A stretch of DNA of 64,000 bases. Source: Stercorarius parasiticus. Taxonomy: Eukaryota; Chordata; Aves; Charadriiformes; Stercorariidae. Below are positions 1 through 10,980 of this stretch, one piece after another. How positions within the stretch are numbered: position 1 is the stretch's first letter; each line of letters opens with the position of its first letter. The notes beneath the pieces were generated by a model. That model was not told the origin of the DNA. It searched no databases and saw only the letters and a program-made list of their open reading frames with translations. The DNA lies in the NCBI GenBank assembly GCA_013396915.1, contig VWZL01000919.1:321267-385266 (forward strand), read 5' to 3'. Made by a program: the position numbers and the translations under genes.

Positions 1-198
1 TTTGGTACCCGGAAGTTGTTAGGTTCTATTGACTTTGTCACGTAGAATGCATTTAATGATATGTTTTCATTTTTCCTGGATGAGGGCCCTAATTTCTAAG
101 ATATTTTGTCATTAAATATGAAGTATAAAATCAACTGTTAACATTTAAATGATATTCTAGCTGAGAGCAGACAGGGATAGACATTTCTCTGTAAACTT
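1..198. other. Unannotated AT-rich sequence
   Basis: No coding frame, repeat family or RNA gene is recognisable. The stretch runs from the window edge into the CR1 3' end that starts at about 199. Confidence 0.5.
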
Positions 199-274
199 AT
201 CATAGTATAGAATAGAATGGCTTAGGTTGGAAGAGACCTTAAAGTTCATCTAGTTCCAACCCCCCTGCAATGGG
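199..274 (-). mobile_element. CR1 LINE 3'-end fragment
   Basis: This is the extreme 3' end of an avian CR1 non-LTR retrotransposon, lying on the minus strand. On the plus strand it reads as a decayed ATCATAGTATAGAATAGAATGG terminal repeat zone (first 20 bases shown in part by ATAGAATAGAATGG), then GGTTGGAAGAGACCTTAAAG and TTCCAACCCCCCTGCAATGG. That order is diagnostic of the reverse-complemented CR1 tail. Homology stops abruptly at about 274, where A-rich DNA begins, so only about 76 bases of an element normally several kb long remain. Such severe 5' truncation is usual for CR1, which does not make clear target-site duplications. Seen: the motif order. Known: CR1 family structure. Confidence 0.9.
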
Positions 275-1124
275 AAAAAAATCTTAATTTTTTTTTTCAG
301 TAGGTAATATTTATTGAGCAAGCTTAATGGCTAGTGAAACTTCCCATATGCATATTTGAAGTAGCCTGTTTAATTTGGATTCCCAGTGATTAAGAAAACA
401 GTGAACTTTCCCATCAACAGCCCAAGCTGTATAGATCTATAATTTAGTGATTTTTAAACTTGTAGCCATATTTAGGCAAAGCAATAGATGAACTAAGGAA
501 GGTGTATTACTGGACTTCTTTAATAATAAAGACACTAGTTTCATAGGTAATACAACTGTAAATAATAATCAGTGCTTAGACTAGCAAACGTATGAATAAC
601 TAAAGAATAGAGACAAAATAATGTTTATTATGGAAGTAATGAGGTTAATGTGATTAAGTGTTGGTACTTCTAATATATTAAAATTCAGGGAATGGGCATT
701 AATATCCTGGACAGATTTCTTTAAATATTTCATAGATGGTATTATTAATTTGTGTATTTCCCAAGAAAATAATTTAGGGAGTTTTACCTATGAATATACA
801 TTTATAAACCTAGCACATGTGTTTATGGTGGCACCTATTTATTGTTTAACTAACATTTGTGTGCATTCCAAGTAAAATTACAGTTTCTAGGGGCCTAGTC
901 ATTGCTACTTTTCTCACAAAAATTTCTCCTTTCTTCAATGGTATCGCAAATTGTGTTCTCAAAGAACAGAGGTATTATTTAACTCGGGATTTATACAAAA
1001 AGAAACCAATTCCAACACAGGAGCTAGGAGATAAGTCTGTGAACTGTTCTAAGAGATAGTGAAATGAAGAGTGTACCTAACAAACTTGCCAATGTCACTA
1101 ATTTAGGAGAGGCTACAAGCATAC
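275..1124. other. Unannotated AT-rich sequence
   Basis: AT-rich DNA with T-runs at 285-298. A short open frame at 859-1059 has no recognisable motif and no splice or promoter context. I see nothing that supports a gene. Confidence 0.5.
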
Positions 1125-1480
1125 TGGGGATATGGTGTGGAATTCAAAACTATTTTGACAAACTGGGGGAACGATTCTTCCCTCAAGAGGTCTAGATGCC
1201 TGACCTATCAAGAAAGATTGAACAGCTTGGCAGTGTTCAGCTTGGAGAAATAGACTGGGGGATACATGCTGACAGTCTTCAAATACTGCAAAGGCTCTTG
1301 CCAAGGAGTAATACTGTGTTCTTCATTTCCATAGGACTGAACATCAGGAATGAAGACTTTATGAGAAGAATTAAACAGGAGATTTCCTTTTCCTAGCAAT
1401 AAAAAATATTTAAGGACAGTTCAGACAGAAAGATGTCATAAAGATGAAGTTATAAGATATCTTGTATTGGAGCAGTCTTA
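1125..1480 (+). mobile_element. Old CR1 LINE fragment (3' part)
   Basis: A highly diverged CR1 relic on the plus strand. Recognisable landmarks in the expected order are AATTCAAAACTATTTTGACA and AAACTGG (1141-1166; compare the CR1 'caattcaagaaggatgttgacaaactgg' region), then AGAAAGATTGAACAGCTTGG (1210-1230), GTTCAGCTTGGAGAAA (1235-1250) and GTCTTCAAATACTGCAAAGG (1274-1293). These are the conserved steps of the region just downstream of the CR1 reverse-transcriptase frame. Short open frames on both strands inside it are by-products of the relic. Divergence suggests an old subfamily. The 3' boundary is soft, somewhere between 1400 and 1560. Confidence 0.8.
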
Positions 1481-3266
1481 CTATTGTGATTCTGTGTGAA
1501 GTGTTCCCTGATGCAAATGGAGATGATTTCTCTTCCTTTACCATGATATGTGAAGAAGTGAACACTGAGTAGTGGAATCCTGTCCTCCTTGTGTTCTCCA
1601 TACCTCTCACAACTTATCTGTCAGCTGTATTGTTGGTTCACTTGGTGTAGTTGTGTGTACTGCAGTGAGAAGCTGTGCAGATGAAATATATGGAAACATT
1701 CATTTTAGCTGATATTATCAGTTATATGTGGTATATTTGAAAGCATGCCCAAAGATATAATGATGAACTAATTGTGTAGGCTTGGAAAAAAAAATTCCTG
1801 TCTCATCTTTAGATTTGTATTGTCACCTACAGGTACTTGGTTTTGGCAGGGAAAATTTTTCTCTTTCAAAAATTGTGAACCTTGAGAGCTATACTCCTGA
1901 AACAATTTCACAGACCTCAGTGAGCTTTAGGACTGATGTTAGAACTTGTTTTTGTTACAGTAGCATAGAAGATAATGGCAAGCTAATGCAGTCTTTCAGA
2001 TAGGTGTCTGGTTTGATCGTCTTGGAAATGTCTGGTGTGATGTACCTATGTATTTAGTTTTCTTGTTGTCTTGTGTTTATTGAAAGTGCTTAGAATGGGT
2101 TACTCTAGGGGAAAACACCAGATGTGCTGAATTTCTATTACTTGCAACTTGCCATCATGAAAATGGATATCCTTTTGTTCCATGTGTGAATATTTTCACC
2201 TCAACTTGATGTGTCAGCTTTTTTACTGCAGTCATTTTGTTACCTGTCACAAGTGAGACTTTTCCCACCTCTGGGTTCTTCAACATCCATATTTATATCA
2301 TAGGGAAGGGGATGCATTCTCTTTAATATTCACCAAAATGTCCATTCTGAACATCTTGGACTTCACAGGGACATCCCAACTTCAGTGCTGGTCCTTGGGA
2401 ATTAAACAAAAGAAGAAAGAAATCTCTGGAACTTCAGTGAGCCATTAACAAGTTTCACAAGTGAATTTGCCATGCAAAAGTTGTCATTTCTTAATGAATC
2501 CTAGCCATGTAAGTGTATACTGCTCATGTTCTTTTTCTGGAATAACAAATTTTGTGTGTCAGTGTACTTGGAACCAGAGAGATGTAAATCACTTCTAACA
2601 TGGAAAGATACTCTTCTAACTGTGAAAGTACTTTGAAAAGCGTGTAAAAATTGCCAGCTACTGTTAGTAGAGGGAAGCCATCAGAGCAAGAAGCTAATTC
2701 AAAAAATGCTTCTCCTGGGCATGTCAGCAGAATCTTCTCTCTGGTATCTACACTTCACTTATTAGAATGAATTTAACTCTCAGTAGTTCTCCACCAGTGT
2801 TGAATTGGTTCCCTCACCCCTTAACATTGTCAACCTGTTCTCATTATTACAACCTTGAATTTTAATAGTATGCGTAAAGTAAAATGCAAGAGTGTGCCTG
2901 GCAGAAAAGTCTTTTGAATGTGAGTCTAATAAAGTGTGTCTACCCTAGTGCACTGCTAATGAATTTAGGGAAGAAAGACGTATAAAGAAAAAAGGCAGTC
3001 ATTATACAGACATATACTGGAACTGAGCAACAAGAGACTAGGTGCTAATGTTGTCATAATTAATAACAAAAGATAAACCTAGCAATTATCTGGATTACCA
3101 AGAAAGAAGAAAGCAGGGGCTTCTCTTTCAAGGTTAGCCTAAAATGCAAGTTGTGATGCATTGTCTTTCAGTCAAGCACCAGATTCTGCTGGGCCTTTGC
3201 CCACCAGGCTCACTGCCCCAGACACATGACAAGAGCCCTGGCCTCAGCCTGTGTTCCAGCCATTGA
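1481..3266. other. Unannotated sequence
   Basis: Unique-looking AT-rich DNA between a CR1 relic and the LTR. A 73-codon open frame at 1782-2003 has no recognisable domain. Around 3160-3265 the base composition rises in GC just before the LTR boundary, possibly pointing to an older repeat under the insertion site, but I cannot identify one. Confidence 0.5.
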
Positions 3267-4003
3267 TGTTGGGGGGGTTAAACTTGTCTGTGGGGCCAAG
3301 CACCCACCCAGCCCCTCGCTCACTTCCCCTCCTCTGCGAGATGGGAGAAGAAGCTTGGATGAGAAAACTTACGTGTTGAGATAAAGACAGAGAGATCACT
3401 TAACAATTACTGGCACAGGCGAACCAGACTTGGGGAAAATTATTTTAGTTTACTGGCAATTCAATAGGTTCAGGTAGTGGGAATCAAGAAAGCAAATGTT
3501 AAAACAACGTTTCACACCCCCTTTCCTAGGCTCAACTTCACTCCTTCATTCCCAACACCTCGACCCATCCCCCGACATGACGCAGGAGGGGTGGTGGGTG
3601 GCGGGGAGGTCTGCTTCTCCTCCTCAGAACTTTCCCCTGCTCTGGGGTGGGTTCCTTCAGGAAACAAATTTATCCCACCGTGGTCTCCTCCATGAGCTGC
3701 AGGAGAATCTCTGCTCCATATTGGAGCACCTCCTCCCTTTTTCTTCTCCGACCTTGGTGTTCCGTCTGCTGTTTTTTGCTCTTTCACCCCAACTCCTCCT
3801 GCTCTGCCTTATCCATCATTTTTTCGCCTGTCTTAAATACACTTTCACACAGGTGCCACCATCTTGGCTCTGCAATGGTCCATTGGGGCTGGCTGGAATT
3901 GTCTGTGTCCAGCACAGAGCAGCCCTGGCCTCTCCTCACTGAGGCCACTCCTGCAGCGCTGCCCCCCGCCACTCCCAAAACCTTGTTGATGATGCCTAAT
4001 ACA
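3267..4003 (-). mobile_element. Solo LTR of an avian endogenous retrovirus
   Basis: A GC-rich block about 737 bases long, read as a retroviral LTR on the minus strand. Its ends in that orientation are 5'-TGTATTAGG and CCCCCAACA-3', fitting the TG...CA rule. Internal landmarks, plus strand, are GTTGAGATAAAGACAGAGAG (3378-3397), GACTTGGGGAAAATTATTTT (3428-3447), TTGGAGCACCTCCTCCC and CTTAAATACACTTTCACACA (3833-3852). The last gives a TATTTAAG TATA-like box in LTR sense. The polyadenylation signal expected near 3450 appears decayed to AGTAAA. I recall this LTR type as widespread in birds, but cannot name its Repbase family. No gag, pol or env sequence flanks it and no matching target-site duplication is evident (GCCATTGA left, GGATGTAA right), so it is a solo LTR of some age. 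Open frames of up to 186 codons across it are not genes. Confidence 0.82.
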
Positions 4004-4970
4004 GGATGTAACTGCTTTTCACCAATTAAAGAGATCCACGTACCAGCTCATAGTATTTACTTGAGTACTGTTATTTCTGGAAATTATGATCTCACCAAGG
4101 GGCAAGGAGGCAGACCATTCAGGCAAACAAGAGGTACAAGTGTGTTTGTATGCACTGGCACTAATGGCCTGTTTTGGTTGTGTATCTGGGTAGCTGTACA
4201 CATGTAATGAAAACTGAACTTTTTCTTAAACCTCGAAGGCTAGCTTACGATATTAATGTCAGCCTTCAGTATTGAATATGACTTCGGATTTTAGAGTAAC
4301 CAACCTATCATGCCAGAGTGAATCTTCACTTTTCTGTTCCACTTGTTCTTGTTTGTGGAGCTGGCCAAATGCAACCTGTTCTCTCAAGCAGTGCAAGTCT
4401 CCCAAGGGTTTTCTCGTCTGCTTCTTAGAAAACCACCACTACAAAACCACCTGGTGATTTCTCAGGCAATACAGACAGCGCATCTCTCATGTGCTGGAAG
4501 AATCAAAGCTACTGATGGAAACAACATATTGATTATCTAACCTCCCTCTGGCAGTGCCTTTCTAATACCTTTCCCAGTTTTTCAGCCCTCCCAAGAAAGA
4601 AGGCTTACATGCCGTTATGCATACAAAAAGCCAAGAAGTATATTACATATTTTTGAGCAGCACCTACTGGCATTTTACATATTTTGAACTGCTCACATCT
4701 ACGCAGGTTATACAGACCTCCAAATCAGCATGAAAAAAGGAGGTATCTATAAGCTAACTTCATTTTCATTTTCCTATGCTTATTAGTTAAGGACAAATAT
4801 GTGCAGTATCCAAGCCGTCTCTATGCTATAACAGCCTTTTCTCTAAAAGAACATATTTACAGAGAAGTTAATGAGAGAGCTTCTGCTTTTGGCCTGTGTG
4901 TTAACAAATTCTGCGATGCTGAGGCTGGTTTGTAGACAGCTGTCCTTCTGTTGTCACCAATAAAAAAAAA
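4004..4970. other. Unannotated sequence
   Basis: AT-rich unique-looking DNA. Overlapping short open frames near 4272-4540 have no recognisable motif. The run CCAATAAAAAAAAATTAAAAA ends at about 4976, just short of a GC-rich island. Confidence 0.5.
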
Positions 4971-5180
4971 TTAAAAATGTCTCTGCTCTGGTCTTGGAGC
5001 TGCATCATCAACTTTTTCTAGAGGTACCTGGGTGAGCAGCAGGATGCTTTTCCGCAGTGCTGACAGGTAGCGCTGCTGCATTATGTCCCAGATTCTCTCC
5101 GCGATGGGAACCTTCCTCAGTGGCATACGGCTGCAGCAAACGTGCCAGTACTCCAGGTTAGTGGAGCACCACATGTCCAT
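4971..5180 (-). other. Coding-like island, possible orphan exon
   Basis: A 69-codon open frame on the minus strand starts with ATG at 5178-5180 and stops at 4971-4973, with an in-frame stop two codons upstream of the ATG. From about 5025 to 5170 the DNA is GC-rich and holds six CpGs, very unlike the AT-rich, CpG-poor flanks. The peptide has ordinary protein composition, including WHVCCSRMPLRKVPIAERIW and QQRYLSALRKSILLLTQ; the second part could form an amphipathic helix. Directly after the CAG codon at 5028-5030 comes GTACCT, a usable splice donor, so the island could be an exon ending at 5028 with read-through sequence behind it. No good acceptor is obvious upstream; TGTGCTATGTTTACAG near 5240 is the best candidate but leads to a stop in this frame. 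I do not recognise the protein. It may be a real exon, a fragment of a retrocopy, or chance. Confidence 0.35.
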
Positions 5181-6140
5181 ATGTTAACTGAATGTTGTTG
5201 CCCTTGTACGGTATAAGACAATTGAACCTCAACATACTGTAAACATAGCACACTACATCAATCTGTGTCAGGTCATTCTCTCATCAGTTCAAATGAAAGC
5301 TATGTCAAAGCCTCTGACACATAGTTTTCTTTTTGAGGTATTCCATTTTGGTTGGAAAATGGTGCAATACAGAATCCAGGAGCCATATGAACTACTGAGA
5401 CTTATGCCATATTTTTTTTTTCTCCTTGTAAAAGAGGAGAAAAAGCTTATTTTCTACTAGTAGGTTGCAGTAGTCCTGTAAACTGTATTTCTGTAATGAC
5501 ACCCTGAAAATATGCTTTCAAAGAAGGAATATGAAATATTTGTTACAGAAGAACTTGTGCCTGGTGTGTGCCCTTGAATGAAGAAAGCTGAGTAGTTTCT
5601 AACAACTTACATCCTTTTTAAAATCTACCTCTTTTTTTCCCCGTTTCTCTTTTTTTCCCCCAGAGGGACTACGATAAAGCACAAAAGTGAACTGTGTAGA
5701 AACAGTGCAGATTTTGACTTGAAGGAAATCAATGTCGCTCTGTTGGCACATAGTGGAGGTATATTTGAATTGCATTTTTCATTTTTTTCAGGAATGGCTA
5801 CTCAGAAAGAAATGAAACTTAGAAAGATCTTGCAAAAGAATAAATGATACGATAATCACCAATAAAAACTTAGTTTCAAAGAGATGGAACAAAGCTGTAA
5901 GGTTGGAGTAAGAAATCTGCACTCAGCCTTTTTGTGCTGCTCAAAGTATGGAAAGACAGCCATATCACAGCTGCTGGGTTGTTTCCTCTTCTTTTCAGAA
6001 TAGGGTTAGCTGCCATTTTCAAAAGAGGTGGCACAGCTCTGCACCATTGCTTATTCAATGTTTGCAAGCAATGAAATGATAATCACATATTATACAGGTG
6101 ATGGAGCTTCACTTTGTTATACAGATGTGGTGCATGGGAA

Positions 6141-6160
6141 GGAGAGAGAGAGAAAGAGTG
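6141..6160. repeat. (GA)n microsatellite
   Basis: Short imperfect GA-dinucleotide tract, GGAGAGAGAGAGAAAGAGTG. Confidence 0.7.
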
Positions 6161-7883
6161 AGAACAAGACAGTAAACGGTACTTCATTCTTAACCAAAGG
6201 ACTTTGGCTGTCTCTCTGTCTTGCTATTATCTTGCCGTTACCTGGATCGTGGCTGGTATTCAGTAAATATTAGCTACTGGAGTCAGTTAAAATCAGCAGT
6301 GGTACACATGCTAAAGTAGGGAGCTTAAACATTTTGGAATTTAGTTTTGTTACCTGAAGTGAGTTGAAATTGTATTGTGGAGAAGAGTGATTATTCTTAA
6401 TAACATGCTACATCACAAATACCCACATAATGGCTAATTTATTATGTATACAGTCCTCTGTAAACAATACTTATTTCATAGCACAAAATACTGCAGTAGT
6501 TATACTTTGCCACCACTTGCCTAACTGATAGTAATTTTCTGATTTAAATATGTACTAATGCATATTGCCATGTTAATTGGGTGGTACTGATAAGGTCAAG
6601 AAACTACCAATATATGTTGAAGAGTGACTGTAAGTAAACAAATGATGGTAACTGGATTTGTCACTTAGCAGGGAAAACAAGTAAGTTCTTACGACCGATT
6701 TAAAGGTATGATCAACCCTTTGCTGAATGTTTTTATAATTGAGCTAATTGGTACAAAATAGACAAATCACAAAAGCAGCAAACATGGGAGATGGAATTAT
6801 TAGTACATGACTACAATAAGTGGTCTTTGAAAAATGTTATTTCCTAAAATTTTGGCTGAACTGTACAATACTCATTGGCACATAAAGTGTGAAAACGAGA
6901 CTAATCCCTGGTAACACTGTAAAGAAGAGAAGAGATTCTAACATTTTCTGATTTTTTTCCCTGACAAAATGCTGTAAGAGAGCAACAGGAAAGGTCTAAA
7001 ATGATAAATCATCATCTAAAAAACTACTGTGTGAGCAAATAACTGTATTAGGGTAAGTGATCCCAGTATGTTGTCCCTCCCAGCTCAGTTTTATGCGTAG
7101 AAGGTCAACATTCTTGTCCCTCTTCTTCTGCTGATGAGGAGGAAGATTAATCCAGTTTTTAGATAACCACTAACCCTACTCTAATCCCCTTGAATAAGGA
7201 TAATGTTTTTGTTAGTCATTACAGTATCTTTACAGAGTTACTAATACCTTGAATATATTCAGCGATTCAATGCAATGACATTAAGTTACTGTGCCACAAT
7301 GGTGAAAGAAAGCAGTTACAGCTGTTCAGTTTACTCCATTTTCCCAAAATGCTGTATCTGGGTTGCATGCCCATTCAGGAAAATACCCCAAATGGTAAGA
7401 TATGAAAACGGTGAAGGGAAAAAACAGAAATAAGGCTTATCCTCTCAGTCTCCAGTGTCCTCATCCTTTGAGTCCTTATCAGCTTTCACCTTATCTCAGC
7501 TGTTTAGCTTTAAAGTAGAAGCCTGATCACCAAAAGACATGACGTGCGTCTTATTGTGAAATAGTATATGCAGTTCAGCAGGGCATAGTATGCCCTCTGT
7601 CAGGAAAAGTGCTCAAAAAACAAAGAGGCTCTGCCAAAGCTTTGGCACGTTCTTGAATATAATGGGGATCATATAATGTAGATTGATGAAATGCAGGGCT
7701 ACATAAGCCATTAGGGGAAATCATTTAATAGATAACAAATTCCTCTCTGATCTCTGAGGAGATAAACTTCTCTGTTGCATGTTTACATATCCTCTCTTAA
7801 TTATTTTGCAAAAGCACGTGGAACTGAGGGTTTTTTTTTATGTAGAAGTCAGTTAAGTGTTCTGCTACCACTTTCAAAGGCAA

Positions 7884-7902
7884 CCTTTACCCTGGGTAAA
7901 GG
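7884..7902. repeat. Perfect short palindrome
   Basis: CCTTTACCC, one T, then GGGTAAAGG: two 9-base arms that are exact reverse complements around a single base. It could bind a dimeric factor or be chance. Confidence 0.6.
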
Positions 7903-8587
7903 CCTACATATCTGCCTTGTAACATTGCACTGAGAACTTTGCATTCACCAAGCATTAGAATGTATCTATCATCTAAAAAGCAGCTGACTTCATAGGGTTA
8001 GATATTTTGTCTCAGCTGTGTTTTCTGGGAGTGTGTCTCTTATTTGGCTCTTACAGCTCCAGACAATCTGAATGGAGTTGTTTTAGCTGAGAGAAACTCC
8101 TTGAGTTTTTCACACAAATTTCTGTGTTAACAGAGCTTCACATCAAAATGTTTTAAAGTATTATAAGAGAGAAGGGGCCTTTCCTAAGAGACATTAGGAG
8201 TGTATTGTATTCAGAATTTCTGGGAGTCTTATTTCTTATTTTGTGGTTATTTTGAGTGGCTTTCAAGTAGCTGAAGGATTTGTCCAAGGATATTTTGAAT
8301 GATTTGCAGTGTGGTTTATTGTGGAGCAGTAGCCATTTCTTTAGTAATAGAAAATTATAGGAAGTCCATGGTTTATATGTCCTTAATTCCACTTATGCTA
8401 CTAAAGTAGAAGAATACCTCACACATTCACACTTTCATTAGTTTTGCTGGCAAGCAAATTGTATTATGTAGTTTTTGGCTAGTGTATAACTGTTGATCCA
8501 TGGACCAAGATAACATTAGGCTAACATGATGCTGACATGAAAAAAAAATACTAGTCTTTGTCCCAATAAATTTAAATGTAAATATAA

Positions 8588-8600
8588 ACAAACAAACAAA
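8588..8600. repeat. (CAAA)n microsatellite
   Basis: Three tandem CAAA units followed by an A-run. Confidence 0.6.
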
Positions 8601-9701
8601 AAAGTATAACTTCAGATACAGTGCGTAGATACACTGAGACAAAAGATGGCAATGAAACAATATGGATCAGCCATGGAAGCACTAATCATGACACATGTGC
8701 CCAGATAAATAAGATTAGCCTTAATTCTAGTAATAAGGTAATTTTGTTGATGGCATAGAGACAATGGTTCCATGGTGAAAACCAGTGGTGGTTAAAGGTG
8801 AAAGATTTTTTTATTTGAAAATACAGAAAGAGCAGTGCAAGTTGGCATCATAGACTAGTATTTACATGTTAAATTGGAAACAATGGGTAGTTGTAATGGT
8901 ACTGTGAAGGTTTTGAATATTAGAAGTTATGGAATTAACTCGATACTTTTGCTGCTATTCTGAGCTTTAATTCCCTTTATTTAAGAAAAACTGTATGGCC
9001 ACGTGAACTGTGGTAGGATTTTCAATTCTTTGTAACTTCATGAATGCCATGTTTGTCTACAAGTAATATATTATACTGCATGATATCTTACTCTTGTCTT
9101 TTCATCCACAAAACTGAGCATGTAAAAGTAACAAGGGATGTTTGATACCTGTGCTGGATTCAAGAAAAACAATTTGTAGCAAGTGTTGGAAGCATACTCC
9201 CATATTTATTTTGCCAGAGAAGGGCAAAGCTTTTTCTTAACTGTGGTTACTGTGATTTTTTTTTTCCATTTTCTCTGCCATGAAAACCTTGGTGGTGCTG
9301 AAGAACTTTGCTTCTCTGTTGCAAATTTCATAATTTCATCTCCATTTGTGAATGAGAGCACTCATACAGGAGCACTTCATGCATGGCAATGAACATTGCA
9401 TTAAAGTTCTGAAAATAAGATTTGAAAAGGGGCATGAAAACTGACAAAATACAGACCTGCTTATTGAACTGCAGTAGTTCCACTGGTTGTTGACTGCCTC
9501 TAGCAACAGCGTTTTCTTTTGGAGTGTTAGGTTGTTCTGTACGTGAGGTCTTTGCAAAACAACTCTAAGGAGTGACAACTTATGGAAGGTATCTCTACTG
9601 CAAATGATGTAAAAAGAAATAAAGGCCATCTTTGTAGATGTGTTGTGAGATGAGAAGGAATAATATTCATGATTAGCATCCTGTTTCTGGCACCAGACCC
9701 T

Positions 9702-9756
9702 ATAGAATCGTAGAATCATAGAATTGTTAGAGTTGGAAGGGACCTTAAAGATTGCC
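9702..9756 (-). mobile_element. CR1 LINE 3'-end fragment
   Basis: A second reverse-complemented CR1 tail. The plus strand shows AGAATCGTAGAATCATAGAA, the repeated octamer end, followed by GTTAGAGTTGGAAGGGACC and TTAAAGATTG. Homology is lost at about 9756, so only about 55 bases survive: an extremely 5'-truncated copy, or one cut by a later deletion. The octamer units are near-intact, suggesting a younger insertion than the relics at 1125 or 28283. Confidence 0.88.
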
Positions 9757-10953
9757 TATGGAAGTAGTGAACCTGAGAGTGTTTTTTAAACTGTAAGTGC
9801 AACGTTGACTATATGTGAATTGTTTCAGGCTAAAAAGATGAAAGACATTGTCAGGTATGATGCAGCACTGAAATTTGACATAATAAATACCTGTGTTATT
9901 TTACTCTTTGACAGGAACAAAAGGAAAATACTGCTGAAGGAGGAAACAAGTCCATTAAATAATATTTCTGCATGTGGCAGTGCGAAAATATTATTAGTGT
10001 TATTAATGACACATGATGAAAACATACAGAGGAATGATAGCAAGACATTTAACCTTTATTCAGAATTCATTTATAGCCCAAGTACCTGGAACTTGATTTA
10101 AATAGGAATGAGGAATATCTGGAAATTACTATATTACAAGGAACATCTAGTTTTGAAAAATGGCACAGAAGTCATTATGAAGTCACATAAATGTCAAAAA
10201 ACTTCATGTGGGCTGTGGGCATGTGTCACTGAAGACACTGAAGATTTTTGTCTGTGCTTATGTCAGTGCTGGGAGAGGGAGCTTGAAATACAGGCTCGAT
10301 GAGAATTTACATCCTTCTGCAAAAAGCTGAAATCCCACTTAAGTGAATTTCATTGCTACTGGTATTAACAATGCAGATTAAGGCTCAAGCTACTCTTTCC
10401 TGGGAATGATGGCTCTCATTCTATCAAAGCGCACTGGCTAACCTGTAACTGTGGTGTGTGCCTGGTTTCTGTGTTAAATGCATTTGGAGAAGAATAAATT
10501 TTCAAGAATGATACATTTTTCTCTGCTCATACATTTTGTTTTGTGTTGTGTAAAATCTGAACACACCTTACTGTACATCTGAAATCTCCTTATTGTAATG
10601 AAAACAGAAGTTTTACTTTTGAGGCATATATTTTAAATGCCAGCTTCCTCTAATTTGTCTCTTCCCTCCATCCACTGGTTCTAGAATAACCTTCAGTGAC
10701 TTCTTCTGTAGTGGATTTCAAAGCTGGAAGTAGTGATGGAGAGTCAGTTCTTACTGTGACATTTTTGTCCTTTCAATTTGCCACTCTTAACAAAAAAATC
10801 TTTTCCCAGTATTACTTTCAAACACGCAGACTGGCAAGCTTTGAGAAGAACTTATAGAGTTTATCACAACTTCAGGCTATTGGGGTTCCACTGGGAAATA
10901 TTTTCTTGTAATCAAATGTTTGACATCTGATGCTTTCTAGTTATTATTTAGCT

Positions 10954-10980
10954 AGATTATTTCCCAGATTATTTCCCAGA
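10954..10980. repeat. Short direct repeat
   Basis: AGATTATTTCCC occurs twice in immediate succession, followed by a further AGACTTTCC. It looks like a small replication-slippage duplication. Confidence 0.6.

Larger units (their letters stand above)
5181..9701. other. Unannotated AT-rich sequence
   Basis: About 4.5 kb with no recognisable gene or mobile element. It contains a (GA)n tract at 6141-6160, a (CAAA)n tract at 8588-8600, a T-run at 9259-9267 and a short perfect palindrome at 7884-7902. Open frames are all under 130 codons and lack motifs. The longest, minus strand 9336-9719, runs into the CR1 tail at 9702. Confidence 0.5.

Noticed and set aside
3477..4207. Overlapping open frames of up to 186 codons on both strands
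   Set aside because: They lie across the GC-rich LTR, which has few stop codons by composition. None has a recognised domain.
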